Origin: Sphingobium scionense
Lineage (GTDB): Bacteria; Pseudomonadota; Alphaproteobacteria; Sphingomonadales; Sphingomonadaceae
Direction: 5' to 3'
Assembly (NCBI RefSeq): GCF_014197035.1
Contig: NZ_JACIEU010000025.1
Location: forward strand, 1-64,000
DNA: 64,000 nucleotides
The position numbers and the translations under genes were made by a program. Below are positions 54,954-64,000 of the stretch, in pieces (the first letter of the stretch is position 1; each line of letters opens with the position of its first letter). The notes under the pieces are model-generated. The model ran no database searches. It saw nothing but the letters and a program-made list of their open reading frames with translations, and was not told the origin of the DNA.

Positions 54954-56219
54954 TTAGGGTCGGGCCTGGCCGCGACCGCGCACGATCCATTTATAGGTGG
55001 TAAGCCCTTCGAGCGCGACCGGGCCGCGGGCGTGGAGGCGGCCGGTCGAGATGCCGATTTCCGCGCCCAAACCGAACTCGCCGCCATCGGCGAACTGGGT
55101 CGAGGCGTTCCACATCACGATCGCGCTGTCGACCGCGTTGAGGAAGCGTTCGGCGACCACCGCATCCTCGGTGATGATCGCGTCGGTATGATGGCTGGCA
55201 TGGGCGGCGATATGGGCGATCGCCTCTTCCACGCCATCGACCAGCCGGATCGAGACGATGGCGTCGAGATATTCGGTGTCCCAATCCTCGTCCGCCGCGG
55301 CGATGACGCGATCGTCCATCGCCTGCACCGCGTCATCGCCGCGCACTTCGCACTTGGCGTCGAGCAGCGCCTTCACCAGCGCGGGGGCATGGCCATAGGC
55401 GCGGTCGATCAGCACCGTTTCGGTCGAGCCGCAGACGCCGGTCCGGCGCAGCTTGGCATTGAGGACCAGGCTTTCCGCCATGGCGGAATCGGCCACGCCA
55501 TCGACATAGCTGTGATTGATGCCGTCGAGATGGGCGAGGACGGGCACCCGCGCCTCTTCCTGCACCCGCGCGACCAGGCTCTTGCCGCCGCGCGGCACGA
55601 TCAGGTCGACGAAATCCGATGCGCGCAGCAGCGCGCCGACCACGGCCCGATCGGTGGTGGGGACGAGCTGCACCGCGTCGGCGGGCAGGCCGGCAGCGGC
55701 GATCCCCTCCGCCATTGCGGTGTGGATGGCGCGGTTGCTTTCCTTCGCCTCGCTGCCGCCGCGCAGGATCACGGCATTGCCGGCGCGCAGGCAGAGGGCG
55801 GCGGCGTCCGCCGTGACGTTGGGTCGGCTTTCATAGATGATGCCGATGACACCCAGCGGCACCCGCACGCGGCTCAGCTCCAGGCCGTTGGGACGGACGC
55901 TGGAATCGATCACGCTGCCGAGCGGGTTTTCGAGCAGGGCGACCTGATCTACCCCATCGGCCATCGCGGCGATCCGGTCGGCATCCAGCCGCAGCCGGTC
56001 GAGCAGCGCGGCGGACAGGCCGTTGTCGATGCCATTGTCCATGTCGCGCGCATTGGCGGCGAGGATCGCAGGCGCCTGATCGCGCAAGGCCTGTGCCGCG
56101 CGCCGCAGCGCATCGGTCTTTTGCGCGTCCCCGGCTGGCGCGAGCAGGGCGGCAGCGCGGCGCGCGCGCGCGCCCATCTGCGCGATCAGCATTTCGGGGG
56201 TCTGCGTCAGGTCGTTCAT
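54954..56219 (-). CDS. proA: Glutamate-5-semialdehyde dehydrogenase (gamma-glutamyl phosphate reductase)
   Basis: This 421-residue NADPH enzyme reduces gamma-glutamyl phosphate in proline biosynthesis. [20 protein letters not shown] around 120, [14 protein letters not shown] around 150 and the active-site Cys in [13 protein letters not shown] near 260 are clear. The C-terminal [20 protein letters not shown] is diagnostic. The proB partner is not in the window. It is transcribed away from the LuxR gene. The gap 56220-56456 holds the two hairpins listed below and no gene. Confidence 0.96.
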   Translation of the reverse strand: MNDLTQTPEMLIAQMGARARRAAALLAPAGDAQKTDALRRAAQALRDQAPAILAANARDMDNGIDNGLSAALLDRLRLDADRIAAMADGVDQVALLENPLGSVIDSSVRPNGLELSRVRVPLGVIGIIYESRPNVTADAAALCLRAGNAVILRGGSEAKESNRAIHTAMAEGIAAAGLPADAVQLVPTTDRAVVGALLRASDFVDLIVPRGGKSLVARVQEEARVPVLAHLDGINHSYVDGVADSAMAESLVLNAKLRRTGVCGSTETVLIDRAYGHAPALVKALLDAKCEVRGDDAVQAMDDRVIAAADEDWDTEYLDAIVSIRLVDGVEEAIAHIAAHASHHTDAIITEDAVVAERFLNAVDSAIVMWNASTQFADGGEFGLGAEIGISTGRLHARGPVALEGLTTYKWIVRGRGQARP

Positions 56220-56408
56220 TGGTAATCTCGCTTCAAATCCGGCAGCGGCTTAGCACGAAAATGTCGCAGGACGGAACCCTGACGAAGCATGAGATGGCGG
56301 GGGGAGAGATGCCGGCGGCCGACCCATGGGTCGCATATGGATCGGCCGTCGACGGACAGGATGATCCTGCCTTGCCGAATCACCTAGCCATTCGGCGGCG
56401 TCGGCGCA

Positions 56409-56443
56409 TACCCCGATAGGGGTAAATTACGAATTTATCGTAA
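56409..56443. terminator. Two adjacent hairpins between proA and the LuxR gene
   Basis: TACCCC-GATA-GGGGTA (56409-56424) and TTACGA-ATTTA-TCGTAA (56427-56443) are perfect inverted repeats placed three bases apart, just beyond the stop of the LuxR-type gene on the minus strand. They could form a terminator pair for that gene. The second hairpin is A/T-rich and weak, and a clear U-run is missing. An operator role upstream of proA is also possible. Confidence 0.35.
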
Positions 56444-56456
56444 TAAATTATGCCGT

Positions 56457-57557
56457 TCAGCTGCTCATCATCCCGACGATACGGACCAGCTGCGATTCCC
56501 GGCTGCAGCCAGTCTTGTCATAGATGGAGCGCAGTTGGGCTTTGAGCGTCTCGGCGGAAACCCCGCGTCGTTGGGCGATGTCCGCACGGGTGAGGCCCGC
56601 AGCCAGATGGATGGCAATGTCCGCTTCGGCCGGGGTCAGGCGGAAGGTCCGCATCAGCAGTCGGACATGGCGTTCGGTCGGTGCGCCGACCCGCGCCACG
56701 ATGATCGCATGCGGCGCGAAGGGCAGCGACCAGGGGCGGGCAGGCAGCGGGAAGAATTCCAGCATGATGCCGACGCCGCCATCGGCATCGGCAAGCGCCA
56801 CCGGATCGACCTCGCGCGCCGGCGCGTCTACCACCGCCCGCACGGAACGCAGGATTGCACGCGTCTCGTCGCTCCGCTCGCTCTGCAACCAGCCATCGCC
56901 GACCCGCAGCCGGCTAGTGGACAGCAGGGCTTCGGCGCGCGGCGTCATGCCCCCTACCCGTCCGGTAGCATCGAGCAGCCAGCAGGCACGATCCATGGTT
57001 TCGAAGGTGCCGGCCAGCAGCGCGAAGCCCTGCTGCTCGATCGCGCGCTGCAGCCGCACCGCGCCACGGGCATGACCGGCAAGATGGGCGAACAGGTCAC
57101 GCTGGTCCTGATCGGTGCGGCCGTCCTTGCCGCTGCGCAACAGCGCGAAGCCGATCATCATATTGTCGTCGGCAATCAGGCGCGTCTGGCAACCGTGGAA
57201 AATGTCATAATCGCTGCACAGATCGAGATAATCGTCCGCGCGCAGCGCCTGGCGCGCGATATCATAATGGGCTTCATGCACGATCGCGGGGCGCCCCGGC
57301 AACCGATCGGCCGCAACCCGGAAATTGAGGTCCGGCGCCGCACCGTCTATCATCGATGACTTTTCGATAATGTCCGGCTCAACGTCGCTGATCCAGTTGA
57401 AGGCGGCCGCCCCTGGACCGAAGCCGATCAATTGGCCATGGCGCGAACCGGTTGCCTGGGCCATGGCGCGCAGCGCCGCATCCCAGAGATGCGGTTCCAG
57501 CGCAGCCGACAAGAAGAGGTCGGCCCACGGATCGCTGCCTTCGGCGTAAGACGCCAT
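56457..57557 (-). CDS. LuxR-type helix-turn-helix transcriptional regulator
   Basis: This 366-residue regulator has a long N-terminal sensory region without a recognisable receiver or autoinducer domain; a PAS-like fold is conceivable (TFETMDRACWLLDATGRVGG). The C-terminal HTH is LTPAEADIAIHLAAGLTRAD continuing through IAQRRGVSAETLKAQLRSIY (about 307-352), typical of the LuxR/FixJ class. AAGGGGG precedes the ATG at 57557. Targets are not evident: proA (same strand, downstream) and the methyltransferase (upstream, same strand) are housekeeping-type genes. A stress or nutrient sensor is inferred. Confidence 0.85.
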   Translation of the reverse strand: MASYAEGSDPWADLFLSAALEPHLWDAALRAMAQATGSRHGQLIGFGPGAAAFNWISDVEPDIIEKSSMIDGAAPDLNFRVAADRLPGRPAIVHEAHYDIARQALRADDYLDLCSDYDIFHGCQTRLIADDNMMIGFALLRSGKDGRTDQDQRDLFAHLAGHARGAVRLQRAIEQQGFALLAGTFETMDRACWLLDATGRVGGMTPRAEALLSTSRLRVGDGWLQSERSDETRAILRSVRAVVDAPAREVDPVALADADGGVGIMLEFFPLPARPWSLPFAPHAIIVARVGAPTERHVRLLMRTFRLTPAEADIAIHLAAGLTRADIAQRRGVSAETLKAQLRSIYDKTGCSRESQLVRIVGMMSS

Positions 57558-57667
57558 ATAACCCCCTTGTCCCCATGCAATGGGTCGCTCAAGTCCAGCG
57601 CGGAGTCAAATGGGCAGCAGGCGAGAATACGTAATTTCTGCCAGATATTGATGCAGATCAGGAAAGA

Positions 57668-58315
57668 TCAGGCAGCCTTGGCCAACGCCTCTTCCTTGGC
57701 CGCGCGGAACAGGCGGCAGGGCGGAATGTTGCGCCATTCCAGTTCGTCGCTGACCTGACCGAACAGCGGGTCGATCAAGCGGCGGACATAGCGCGAATAT
57801 TGGTAGATGATGAAGCTACCGCCCGGACGCAGTACGGCGCGCGTCTCTTCGCAGATGGTTTCACCCACGCCTGCCGGCAGGGTGGAAAAAGGCAGGCCCG
57901 AAAGGACATAGTCGGCCTTCTGATAGCCCGCTTCCTTGACGAAACGACGCACGTCGGCGGCCGAGCCATGGACGACACGCAGGCGCGGATCGTCGATCGC
58001 ATCCTCCAGATAGGCGACGAAATCGAGATTGAGGTCGATTGCCAGCAAGATCGCGTCGGGATGAAGTCGATCGAGAATGGCCTGGGTGAAGGTGCCGACG
58101 CCCGGACCATATTCGACGAACAGACGGGTTCGCGCCCAGTCGACACCATCCAGCGAGCGCGCGACCAGCTGCGCCGAGGAAGGAATGACCGAGCCGATCA
58201 TGCCGGGATGCTTCATGAACTGGCGGAAGAACATGGCCCACTGACTGCGGAAGGAACGGCGTCGGCCGCGCGTCGAAATGCTATTCTTCTTATCTTTGAA
58301 GGGTATGGAGGCCAT
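57668..58315 (-). CDS. PmtA-like phospholipid N-methyltransferase
   Basis: This 215-residue SAM-dependent methyltransferase has a basic N-terminal arm (KKNSISTRGRRRSFRSQWAM) followed by FMKHPGMIGSVIPSSAQLVA, the membrane-binding start shared by PmtA/rRNA-dimethylase-like enzymes. SAM motif I VEYGPGVGTFTQ is near residue 68 and SGLPFSTLPAGV near 137 is a family-typical post-motif loop. By family knowledge it would make mono- to trimethylated phosphatidylethanolamine (phosphatidylcholine). The ATG at 58315 is preferred over TTG one codon earlier. It lies between the LuxR and Cdc48-type genes without overlap. Confidence 0.82.
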   Translation of the reverse strand: MASIPFKDKKNSISTRGRRRSFRSQWAMFFRQFMKHPGMIGSVIPSSAQLVARSLDGVDWARTRLFVEYGPGVGTFTQAILDRLHPDAILLAIDLNLDFVAYLEDAIDDPRLRVVHGSAADVRRFVKEAGYQKADYVLSGLPFSTLPAGVGETICEETRAVLRPGGSFIIYQYSRYVRRLIDPLFGQVSDELEWRNIPPCRLFRAAKEEALAKAA

Positions 58316-58450
58316 CAAAATCCGCCTGACTGACTAACAGAATCGGCCTCGCAAAATTGATGTCCGCTGGCAAGCGGCTTTGCGCGCCAGGGGATGGAAC
58401 GCGCGGCCAACGGATGGGTTCACCCGCCGCCGGCCGCGCAGCCCCACTCG

Positions 58451-60745
58451 TCAGCGTTCCCGCGCACGCAGCATGCCAGGCGACACGAAGCCGATCGGAT
58501 CGATCTGCATCGCGCTCTGCTTCAGCGTGGCCTGAATCTGCTCATATTCCCGTTCCATTTCCGGCGTGACCGAGGCGCGTGTCTCCTCCAGCGCCGCGTC
58601 GAAATGGGCCATGGTGACGGCGTCGATACGCAGCGACTGGCGCAGCGCGATCAGGCCGGCCCGGCGGGAAAGATCTTCCAGATCCGCGCCGGTGAAACGT
58701 TCCGTGCGTTCGGCCAGGGAGTCGAGATCGACGTCGCCAGCGAGCGGCATCTTCTTCGTGTGGATCGCCAGAATGCGCCGGCGTCCTGCCTGATCGGGCA
58801 CCGGAACATAGATGAGTTCATCAAAGCGACCGGGCCGCAGCAGCGCCGGATCGACCAGCGTCGGCCGGTTGGTGGCGCCGATGACGACCACCGACTGCAA
58901 TTCCTCCAGCCCGTCCATCTCGGCCAGGATGGTGTTGACCACCCGCTCCGTCACCGCCGGTTCGCCCAGGCCACCGCCACGGGCGGGAACCAGACTGTCC
59001 AGTTCGTCGATGAAGATGACGGTCGGCGCCACCTGTCGCGCGCGGGCGAACAGGCGGGCGATCTGCTGCTCGCTCTCGCCATACCATTTGGACAGGAGGT
59101 CGCTCGACTTGGTGGCGATGAAATTGGCCTGCGCTTCGCGCGCGACCGCCTTGGCCAGCAAGGTCTTGCCGGTGCCGGGCGGGCCATAGAGAAGGAAGCC
59201 CTTGGCCGGGCGGATACCCAGGCGCCGGAAGGCGTCGGGATCCTTGAGCGGCAGTTCCACCCCTTCCTTGAGGCGCATCTGCGCATCGTCGAGGCCGCCA
59301 ATGTCGGACCAGCCGATATTGGGCGCCTGCACCATCACCTCGCGCATGGCCGAGGGCTGGACCCGCTTGATCGCCGAAAGAAAATCCTCCCGCGTGACGG
59401 ACAGATCATCCAGCACGTCGGGCGGGATCGTACCCTCCTCCAGATTGAGACGGGGCATCAGGCGACGCACCGTCTCGATCGCGGCCTCGCGGGTCAGCGC
59501 GGCAAGATCGGCACCGACAAAGCCATAGGTCATGCGCGCCAGTTCGGCGAGTTCGACCCGGTCGCCCAGCGGCATGCCGCGGGTATGGATACCCAATATC
59601 TCGCGCCGGCCGCGCTCGTCGGGCACGCCGACGACGATCTCGCGGTCGAAGCGGCCGGGCCGGCGCAGCGCTTCGTCGATCGCCTCCGGCCGGTTGGTGG
59701 CGGCGATGACGACCAGATTGGTCCGCGGCTCCAGACCGTCCATCAGGGTGAGAAGCTGGGCGACGAGGCGTTTTTCCGTCTCGCCGGTGACCTGGCCGCG
59801 CTTGGGCGCGATCGAGTCGATCTCATCGATGAAGAGGATGGACGGCGCAGCCTTGGCCGCTTCCTCGAAAATGTCGCGCAGCTTCTTTTCCGACTCGCCA
59901 TAGGCAGAGCCCATGATCTCGGGACCGTTGATGAGGAAAAATTCGGCTTCCGATTCATTGGCGACGGCGCGCGCGAGCCGGGTCTTGCCGGTGCCCGGCG
60001 GGCCGTGCAGCATCACCCCCTTGGGCGGATCGACACCCAGCCGTTCGAACAATTCGGGATAGCGCAGCGGCAATTCGACCATCTCGCGCAGTTGGTCGAT
60101 GGTCTCCGCCATGCCGCCGACATCGTCATAGGTGACATCGGCGCGGCGGGATTCGCGCGGCTCCTCATATTCAGCGCGCAGTTCCACCTCGGTATCGGCA
60201 TCGATATGGACGATGCCCTTGGGCACGGTGGACACGACGATCAGGCGGATTTCCTGCAACGCATAGGCCGGCGCCGCCAGCATCTGGCGCAAATGCGGCG
60301 GCATGTCGCCGGGGGGCACCTGTTGCTGGCCGGCGGTGGCGATGACATCGCCCGCGACCAGCGGCCGCTGAAAGAAAACCCGCTTCAGCGCGTCGGGATT
60401 ACCCTGCAGCCGGAGATTATTTTGTGCAGGCGCGAACACCACGCGCTGTGCCGGACGAGGCTCGATCTTGTTGAGTTGGACAAAGTCCCCCGAGCCGACG
60501 CCGGCATTGGCGCGCTGCAGACCATCGAGGCGCAGCACGTCCAGCCCCTCATCTTCCTTATAGGGTCGAACGACCCGCGCCGGCGTTGCACGCTTGCCCA
60601 CAATCTCCACGACATCGCCTTCGGCCAGATGCAATTCGGCCATTACCGTCAGCGGAAGCCGCGCCAAACCGCGCCCGGCGTCCTCCGGCCGCGCATTGGC
60701 GACCTGAATCCTGCGTCCGCTGCTGTCCTGATCGGCCATGGTCAT
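58451..60745 (-). CDS. Cdc48/p97-type double AAA ATPase
   Basis: This 764-residue protein is built as an N-terminal double-psi-barrel domain ([20 protein letters not shown]) and two AAA domains. D1 holds [20 protein letters not shown] (from about 246) with Walker [15 protein letters not shown]2 holds [20 protein letters not shown] (from about 518) with [13 protein letters not shown]. Arg fingers occur in both. The design is that of archaeal VAT and eukaryotic Cdc48: an unfoldase hexamer. ATG at 60745, after AAGGAC, is the probable start. No protease or ubiquitin-like gene is adjacent, so its bacterial partner is unknown. Confidence 0.92.
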   Translation of the reverse strand: MTMADQDSSGRRIQVANARPEDAGRGLARLPLTVMAELHLAEGDVVEIVGKRATPARVVRPYKEDEGLDVLRLDGLQRANAGVGSGDFVQLNKIEPRPAQRVVFAPAQNNLRLQGNPDALKRVFFQRPLVAGDVIATAGQQQVPPGDMPPHLRQMLAAPAYALQEIRLIVVSTVPKGIVHIDADTEVELRAEYEEPRESRRADVTYDDVGGMAETIDQLREMVELPLRYPELFERLGVDPPKGVMLHGPPGTGKTRLARAVANESEAEFFLINGPEIMGSAYGESEKKLRDIFEEAAKAAPSILFIDEIDSIAPKRGQVTGETEKRLVAQLLTLMDGLEPRTNLVVIAATNRPEAIDEALRRPGRFDREIVVGVPDERGRREILGIHTRGMPLGDRVELAELARMTYGFVGADLAALTREAAIETVRRLMPRLNLEEGTIPPDVLDDLSVTREDFLSAIKRVQPSAMREVMVQAPNIGWSDIGGLDDAQMRLKEGVELPLKDPDAFRRLGIRPAKGFLLYGPPGTGKTLLAKAVAREAQANFIATKSSDLLSKWYGESEQQIARLFARARQVAPTVIFIDELDSLVPARGGGLGEPAVTERVVNTILAEMDGLEELQSVVVIGATNRPTLVDPALLRPGRFDELIYVPVPDQAGRRRILAIHTKKMPLAGDVDLDSLAERTERFTGADLEDLSRRAGLIALRQSLRIDAVTMAHFDAALEETRASVTPEMEREYEQIQATLKQSAMQIDPIGFVSPGMLRARER

Positions 60746-60825
60746 CCCCGTCCTTTTGGTTGCGAAACGAAGATAGGTAACGCCGAGGGTGAGGGAAAGG
60801 GGCCGTGCTTCGTTATGCCCGGAAC

Positions 60826-60854
60826 AAAAAAAGGGCCGGCCCGAAGGCCAGCCC
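60826..60854 (-). terminator. Strong intrinsic terminator on the minus strand with no annotated gene before it
   Basis: Read on the minus strand, GGGCTGGCC-TTCG-GGCCGGCCC (60833-60854) forms a nine-pair stem with one mismatch and a stable TTCG tetraloop, followed by seven T residues (60826-60832). This is a textbook Rho-independent terminator. It lies 81 bp upstream of the Cdc48-type start codon. The minus-strand transcript it would end must begin between here and the LysR gene. Confidence 0.75.
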
Positions 60855-61074
60855 TGAAAGTTTTAGGAGAGGATGCCTGAAAGGCCTTTTCTATGTGCGC
60901 TGCAGCGGGTATTTTTGCAAGTGCGAAAAGAATCGAGGAGTTGCATTTTTTGCATCTTGCCATTTGGCGCATTTTCCTGCTCATTGCAGTCAGGATGCTT
61001 GAACCGGGGAAGCGCGCCGCTTGATAATGACAGATGATGCGACGCAGCGGACCGGCTTATAGAATTTAACGATT
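60855..61074 (-). other. Intergenic region that may encode a small RNA ending at the terminator
   Basis: The 329-base gap between the Cdc48-type gene and lysR holds no credible protein; the only long minus-strand open frame reads straight through the terminator hairpin. The stretch just before the terminator contains CCTCTCCT, able to pair with Shine-Dalgarno-like sequences, and further upstream short repeats such as TGCAAAAAATGCAA. A small RNA of about 100-200 nt, starting within the gap, would explain the orphan terminator. No convincing promoter was identified. Confidence 0.3.
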
Positions 61075-61959
61075 ATGCGCAGATTGCCGCCTCTTACGGC
61101 CCTGGAGGCCTTTGTTCAGGTTGCCCGCCTTGGTTCGGTCAAGGCGGCTGCCGAAGAACTCGCCCTGTCGACCCCGGCGCTCAGTCGGCGCGTCCAGGCG
61201 CTGGAGCGCTTCATCGGCCGCCCGCTCTTCGACCGCAAGCATCAGGCGCTGGAGATCAATTCGGAAGGACAGCGGCTGCTGGACGACATCGCCCCGGCGC
61301 TGGATTCCCTCAGCCAGGCGCTGGAGAATATCCAGAGCGGCGGCAACCAGCTGCGCCTGCGCCTGGCGGTGATGCCGCTGTTCGCGACGCAGCGCCTGTT
61401 CCCGCATCTGGGCCGGCTACGCCAGCAGCATCCGCAACTGCATATCGACATCGAGACGACACCCCATGCGGTCGCGCGCCTGGGCGAAGGGCTGGATGCG
61501 GCGATCGTGCTGGCGAGCAAGGATATCGACCCGGCGCTCTATGCCTATGAACTGGACCATGAGCAGGTCTACCTGATCGGCCGCCGCGAGATGGCGGAGG
61601 GGCCGAACAGCCTGCATTCTCCGAGCGAACTGGCCCAGCAGACGATCCTGCTCCATCGCGACATGGCAATGTCTTTCGACGCGTGGAAGGATGTGGCCGG
61701 CATTCCCGACCTGCAACCGCTGGCGATCGACAATTATGATTCGGGCCAGTTGATGCTGGAGGCTGCAGCCCAGGGCCTGGGCGTGGCGGTCATGCATGCC
61801 AGCCATTTCGAACAATCGGGTGATCCGCGCCTGATCCGGCTATTCCCCAATATCCGCGTCGAAAGCCCCTATCGCTATTATTTCGTCTGCCGCCCGCGCG
61901 CGCTGCAGACCCGATCGGTGCGCATCTTCCGCGACTGGCTGGTTGCGGCGAATATTTAG
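61075..61959 (+). CDS. LysR-family transcriptional regulator (GcvA-like)
   Basis: This 294-residue LysR-type regulator has an N-terminal winged HTH (LTALEAFVQVARLGSVKAAA with LSTPALSRRVQALERFIGRP, residues 8-50) and a periplasmic-binding-protein-like effector domain. The start MRRLPPLTALEAF and the DNA-binding sequence resemble the GcvA/AmpR branch. It is preceded by the intergenic region with the orphan terminator, and its likely target cannot be told from neighbours: the Cdc48-type gene upstream is divergent, and a small methyltransferase gene follows on the same strand. Confidence 0.9.
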   Translation: MRRLPPLTALEAFVQVARLGSVKAAAEELALSTPALSRRVQALERFIGRPLFDRKHQALEINSEGQRLLDDIAPALDSLSQALENIQSGGNQLRLRLAVMPLFATQRLFPHLGRLRQQHPQLHIDIETTPHAVARLGEGLDAAIVLASKDIDPALYAYELDHEQVYLIGRREMAEGPNSLHSPSELAQQTILLHRDMAMSFDAWKDVAGIPDLQPLAIDNYDSGQLMLEAAAQGLGVAVMHASHFEQSGDPRLIRLFPNIRVESPYRYYFVCRPRALQTRSVRIFRDWLVAANI

Positions 61960-62112
61960 CACGCCGCCGTCTGTGCGGTGCCCCGCCTTGCCATGGACTG
62001 CATCTTCGCAACGTGAAATTGCCTGCCTGTGATAGAATAAACGAGTCCTGGTTGACTCCACACATCGCCGCAGCTTTCCTGCTCATCGATAATAGCAAGC
62101 AGGAGAGGCACA

Positions 62113-62703
62113 ATGCCCGAGGATTTTGCGAGCGGCGATTATTGGGCCAGGCGGGAGGATTCGCTCTACTATCGATATGTGGATTATATCGTCCGCACAG
62201 TAGGGCGAGAGGCCAAAACGCTTCTCGATGTAGGGACCGGCAACTGCCCCTATCTGGAATGGTTCTATTGGATCGATCGCAAGGTTTCTATCGACATGCG
62301 GGTCCCTTACCGATCCGAGACGGTCGAAGGCATGGTTGGCGACATCCATGAAATGGACTTTGGCGAAGGCTTCGATATCGTAACCTGCCTGCAAGTGCTC
62401 GAACATGTTCCCGACGCGAGCATCTTTGGCCGGCGCCTGCTAGAATTGGGCAAGATCGTCGTCGTTTCGGTACCCTATCGCTGGGACACTTCGCCCCGAA
62501 CGCTAGGACATATTCATGATCCGGTGACCTACAAGAAACTCACTGCGTGGATGGGGCGCGAAGCCAATTATCGAGAAGTCGTGCGCGAACCCTTTCATAC
62601 GCGCAAGAGCGAGCGCCTGATCGCGATCTATGACGTACAGGCGCCCAGTCGCAAAATCAGCAGTAATGATATCAAGGCCCGACGCGCACGAATGCCGTGC
62701 TGA
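62113..62703 (+). CDS. Small SAM-dependent methyltransferase
   Basis: This 196-residue class I methyltransferase has motif I LLDVGTGNCPYLEWF near 38, the acidic end of beta-2 in VSIDMRVPYR, and FDIVTCLQVLEHVPDAS as motif IV near 90, a pattern seen in UbiE/type-11 methyltransferases. A strong AGGAGAGG precedes the ATG. The gene looks somewhat less GC-rich than its neighbours by eye (many TAT/GAT/AAG codons), which can point to acquisition by transfer. The substrate is unknown; small methyltransferases of this kind often modify sugars or lipids. Confidence 0.8.
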   Translation: MPEDFASGDYWARREDSLYYRYVDYIVRTVGREAKTLLDVGTGNCPYLEWFYWIDRKVSIDMRVPYRSETVEGMVGDIHEMDFGEGFDIVTCLQVLEHVPDASIFGRRLLELGKIVVVSVPYRWDTSPRTLGHIHDPVTYKKLTAWMGREANYREVVREPFHTRKSERLIAIYDVQAPSRKISSNDIKARRARMPC

Positions 62704-62847
62704 ATGCAGGCCAACGCGCCAACGAAATGGAACCATAGTCGGAAGCCCAGCCTCCATTATCGATGAAGGCCATTACGGCCTGCCCAGCGCTCCATTTATT
62801 CGCCACCGGGCTCTTAACCTTGTTCTCCAAGGTCCGTTCTAGGGGAC

Positions 62848-64000
62848 ATGACTGGGGCAACCACATCCACCACCGGCTCGCATCAGGGGCTGACCGACCG
62901 CCTTTCCCGCTGGGCGAGGGGCCTGTCCGGCAAGCCGGACGAACCGCAGGCGACGAGCGAGCAGCGCGCACGGGCGGGCAGTGCCGCCAGCCGCGAGGTC
63001 AATCGCCGTCGCCGGCTCTATGAAGAGATTGGCGAATTTCTCTTCGCCCATGATCTGGACCTGACGCCGCTCAATTTCGGCGTAGCGCTCGACTATCTGA
63101 CCGGCGCCAATATCGGCGTGGAAAAGGCGGTGCAAGCGGTGCTGATGGAGCGCGGCAAGATCAGCAATGCGTGGATGGAATCGGTGGCCGCGAGCCAGCG
63201 CGCGGACGAGGTAACGCCCGACGCGCTCGCCTCCATGCTCGACAAGGTCGAGGAAAATCTGGACCAGTTCACCGGACTGATGACGGAATCGCGCAATTCC
63301 GCGAAGGATTATGGCGCCGCATTGCAGGAACAGGCCAAGGGCCTGGCCGTCGGCGGCGATAATGAGCCGATCCTGGCGCGCCTCGTCGGCCTGACCCGGT
63401 CGATGGTCGAGAAGACCCGGCAGGTCGAAACCCAGCTGCGCGAGAACCAGAAGCAGACCCAGGCGCTGAAATCGAGCCTGGAGACAGCACGCCGCGCCGC
63501 CGAACATGATCATCTGACCGGCCTGCCCAACCGCCGCGCCTTTGAAGGCGTACTGCGCGAGGAACTCGCACTGGCGAAGGAAGGCGACGAGCAATTGTCG
63601 GTCGCCTTCTGCGACATCGATCATTTCAAGCTGGTCAACGACACCCATGGCCATGAGACCGGCGACCGGGTGCTGAAGTTCGTCGCCGGCCTGCTCGCCA
63701 AGATTTCCGACGACCGATGCCATGTCGCCCGCCATGGCGGCGAGGAATTCGTCCTGCTGTTCCGCGGCAAGACGGCGGCGGAAACCTGCGAGGCGGTGGA
63801 TGCCGTGCGCGAGGATCTGGCGACGCGCAGCCTGGTCAACCGCACCAATGGCGAACGGATGGAGCGGGTGAGCTTTTCTGCCGGCGTCGCCAATGTCCTG
63901 GCCTATGAAGACCCCCGCGCCGCGCTGAAAGCCGCCGACCGCGCGCTCTACCTGGCCAAGGAACATGGCCGCAACCGCGTCTATCTGGCGGCAGAGGCGG
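62848..64000 (+). CDS. GGDEF-domain diguanylate cyclase (C-terminus beyond window)
   Basis: At least 384 residues lie in the window and the frame is still open at its end. The N-terminal half (about 1-215) is helical and charged, with a likely coiled-coil (KTRQVETQLRENQKQTQALK) before the catalytic domain that starts HDHLTGLPNRRAFEGV. The active site is GGEEF at about 296-300, in RHGGEEFVLLF. The preceding segment lacks the RxxD inhibitory site, so feedback inhibition by c-di-GMP is unlikely. There is no membrane helix, so it is a cytoplasmic enzyme. The ATG follows TAGGGGAC. Confidence 0.9.
   Translation, partial: MTGATTSTTGSHQGLTDRLSRWARGLSGKPDEPQATSEQRARAGSAASREVNRRRRLYEEIGEFLFAHDLDLTPLNFGVALDYLTGANIGVEKAVQAVLMERGKISNAWMESVAASQRADEVTPDALASMLDKVEENLDQFTGLMTESRNSAKDYGAALQEQAKGLAVGGDNEPILARLVGLTRSMVEKTRQVETQLRENQKQTQALKSSLETARRAAEHDHLTGLPNRRAFEGVLREELALAKEGDEQLSVAFCDIDHFKLVNDTHGHETGDRVLKFVAGLLAKISDDRCHVARHGGEEFVLLFRGKTAAETCEAVDAVREDLATRSLVNRTNGERMERVSFSAGVANVLAYEDPRAALKAADRALYLAKEHGRNRVYLAAEA

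Noticed and set aside
58394-60880. 828-codon plus-strand frame
   Set aside because: Antisense shadow of the Cdc48-type gene; it also crosses the orphan terminator.
60742-60984. 80-codon minus-strand frame with MSRKMRQMARCKKCNSS at its start
   Set aside because: Its reading frame passes through the terminator hairpin and T-run and overlaps the Cdc48-type start, so it cannot be a normal gene.
62848-64000. Frameshift or truncation of the GGDEF gene at the window end
   Set aside because: The frame is open and the GGEEF site intact; the gene simply continues beyond base 64000.

Overview
The window is high-GC DNA from an alphaproteobacterium, most probably a member of the Sphingomonadaceae (Sphingobium or a close relative). 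This rests on gene content only: a TonB receptor / SapC / cupin / tryptophan-halogenase cluster, an Atm1-type exporter, a B12-riboswitch cobW-cobN-cobO-bluB operon, several TonB-dependent receptors, and the strong antisense-ORF shadowing typical of GC-rich codon use. No phage, IS element, CRISPR array, rRNA operon or replication origin was seen, so this looks like ordinary chromosome with a few lineage-specific pieces.

Layout. 1-4 kb: the truncated start of a TonB receptor and a PaoABC-type periplasmic molybdenum aldehyde oxidoreductase (paoA-paoB-paoC). 4.4 kb: tRNA-Gly(GCC). 4.6-12.6 kb, all on the minus strand: a glycan-use cluster with a flavin halogenase-like protein, a large TonB receptor, SapC, a JmjC/cupin protein and a GH43 lipoprotein, with matching LacI-like palindromes near the receptor and the GH43 gene. 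12.6-16.4 kb: a CPA2 antiporter, mobA, and an overlapping pair of ribosome-modifying genes (L16 hydroxylase and RluE). 16.7-21.5 kb: a second TonB receptor, a small unknown gene and an Atm1-type ABC exporter. 21.5-27.9 kb: bluB, cobO, cobN and cobW behind a cobalamin riboswitch. 28-35.3 kb: a complete phenylalanine/tyrosine catabolic operon (phhA, tyrB, hppD, hmgA, fahA, maiA, a Rieske ferredoxin), nearly every junction overlapping, with a divergent Lrp regulator. 35.3-39.5 kb: small accessory genes, including an Ivy-like lipoprotein, DUF6891, a short HTH protein, a YefM-YoeB toxin-antitoxin pair and DUF2199.

39.5-44.1 kb: thiC under a TPP riboswitch, a small membrane protein and an S9 prolyl oligopeptidase. 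44.2-51.1 kb: four tightly coupled genes (a transglutaminase/DUF2126 fusion, a circularly permuted ATP-grasp/alpha-E fusion, a second transglutaminase and a 59-residue membrane protein). They form a predicted amide-bond-forming or peptide-modifying system without an established substrate, and are the best candidate here for an undescribed system. 51.1-56.2 kb: a 124-bp palindromic element, a P450 and an alpha/beta-hydrolase-like gene, a 97-residue phospholipase-A2-like protein, kdsA and proA. 56.4-64 kb: a LuxR regulator, a PmtA-like methyltransferase, a Cdc48/p97-type double AAA ATPase, an orphan strong terminator, a LysR regulator, a small methyltransferase, and a GGDEF protein that runs off the window.

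Starts were chosen by eye from Shine-Dalgarno sequences, family alignment and overlaps. No database search was possible, so family names rest on motif recognition.
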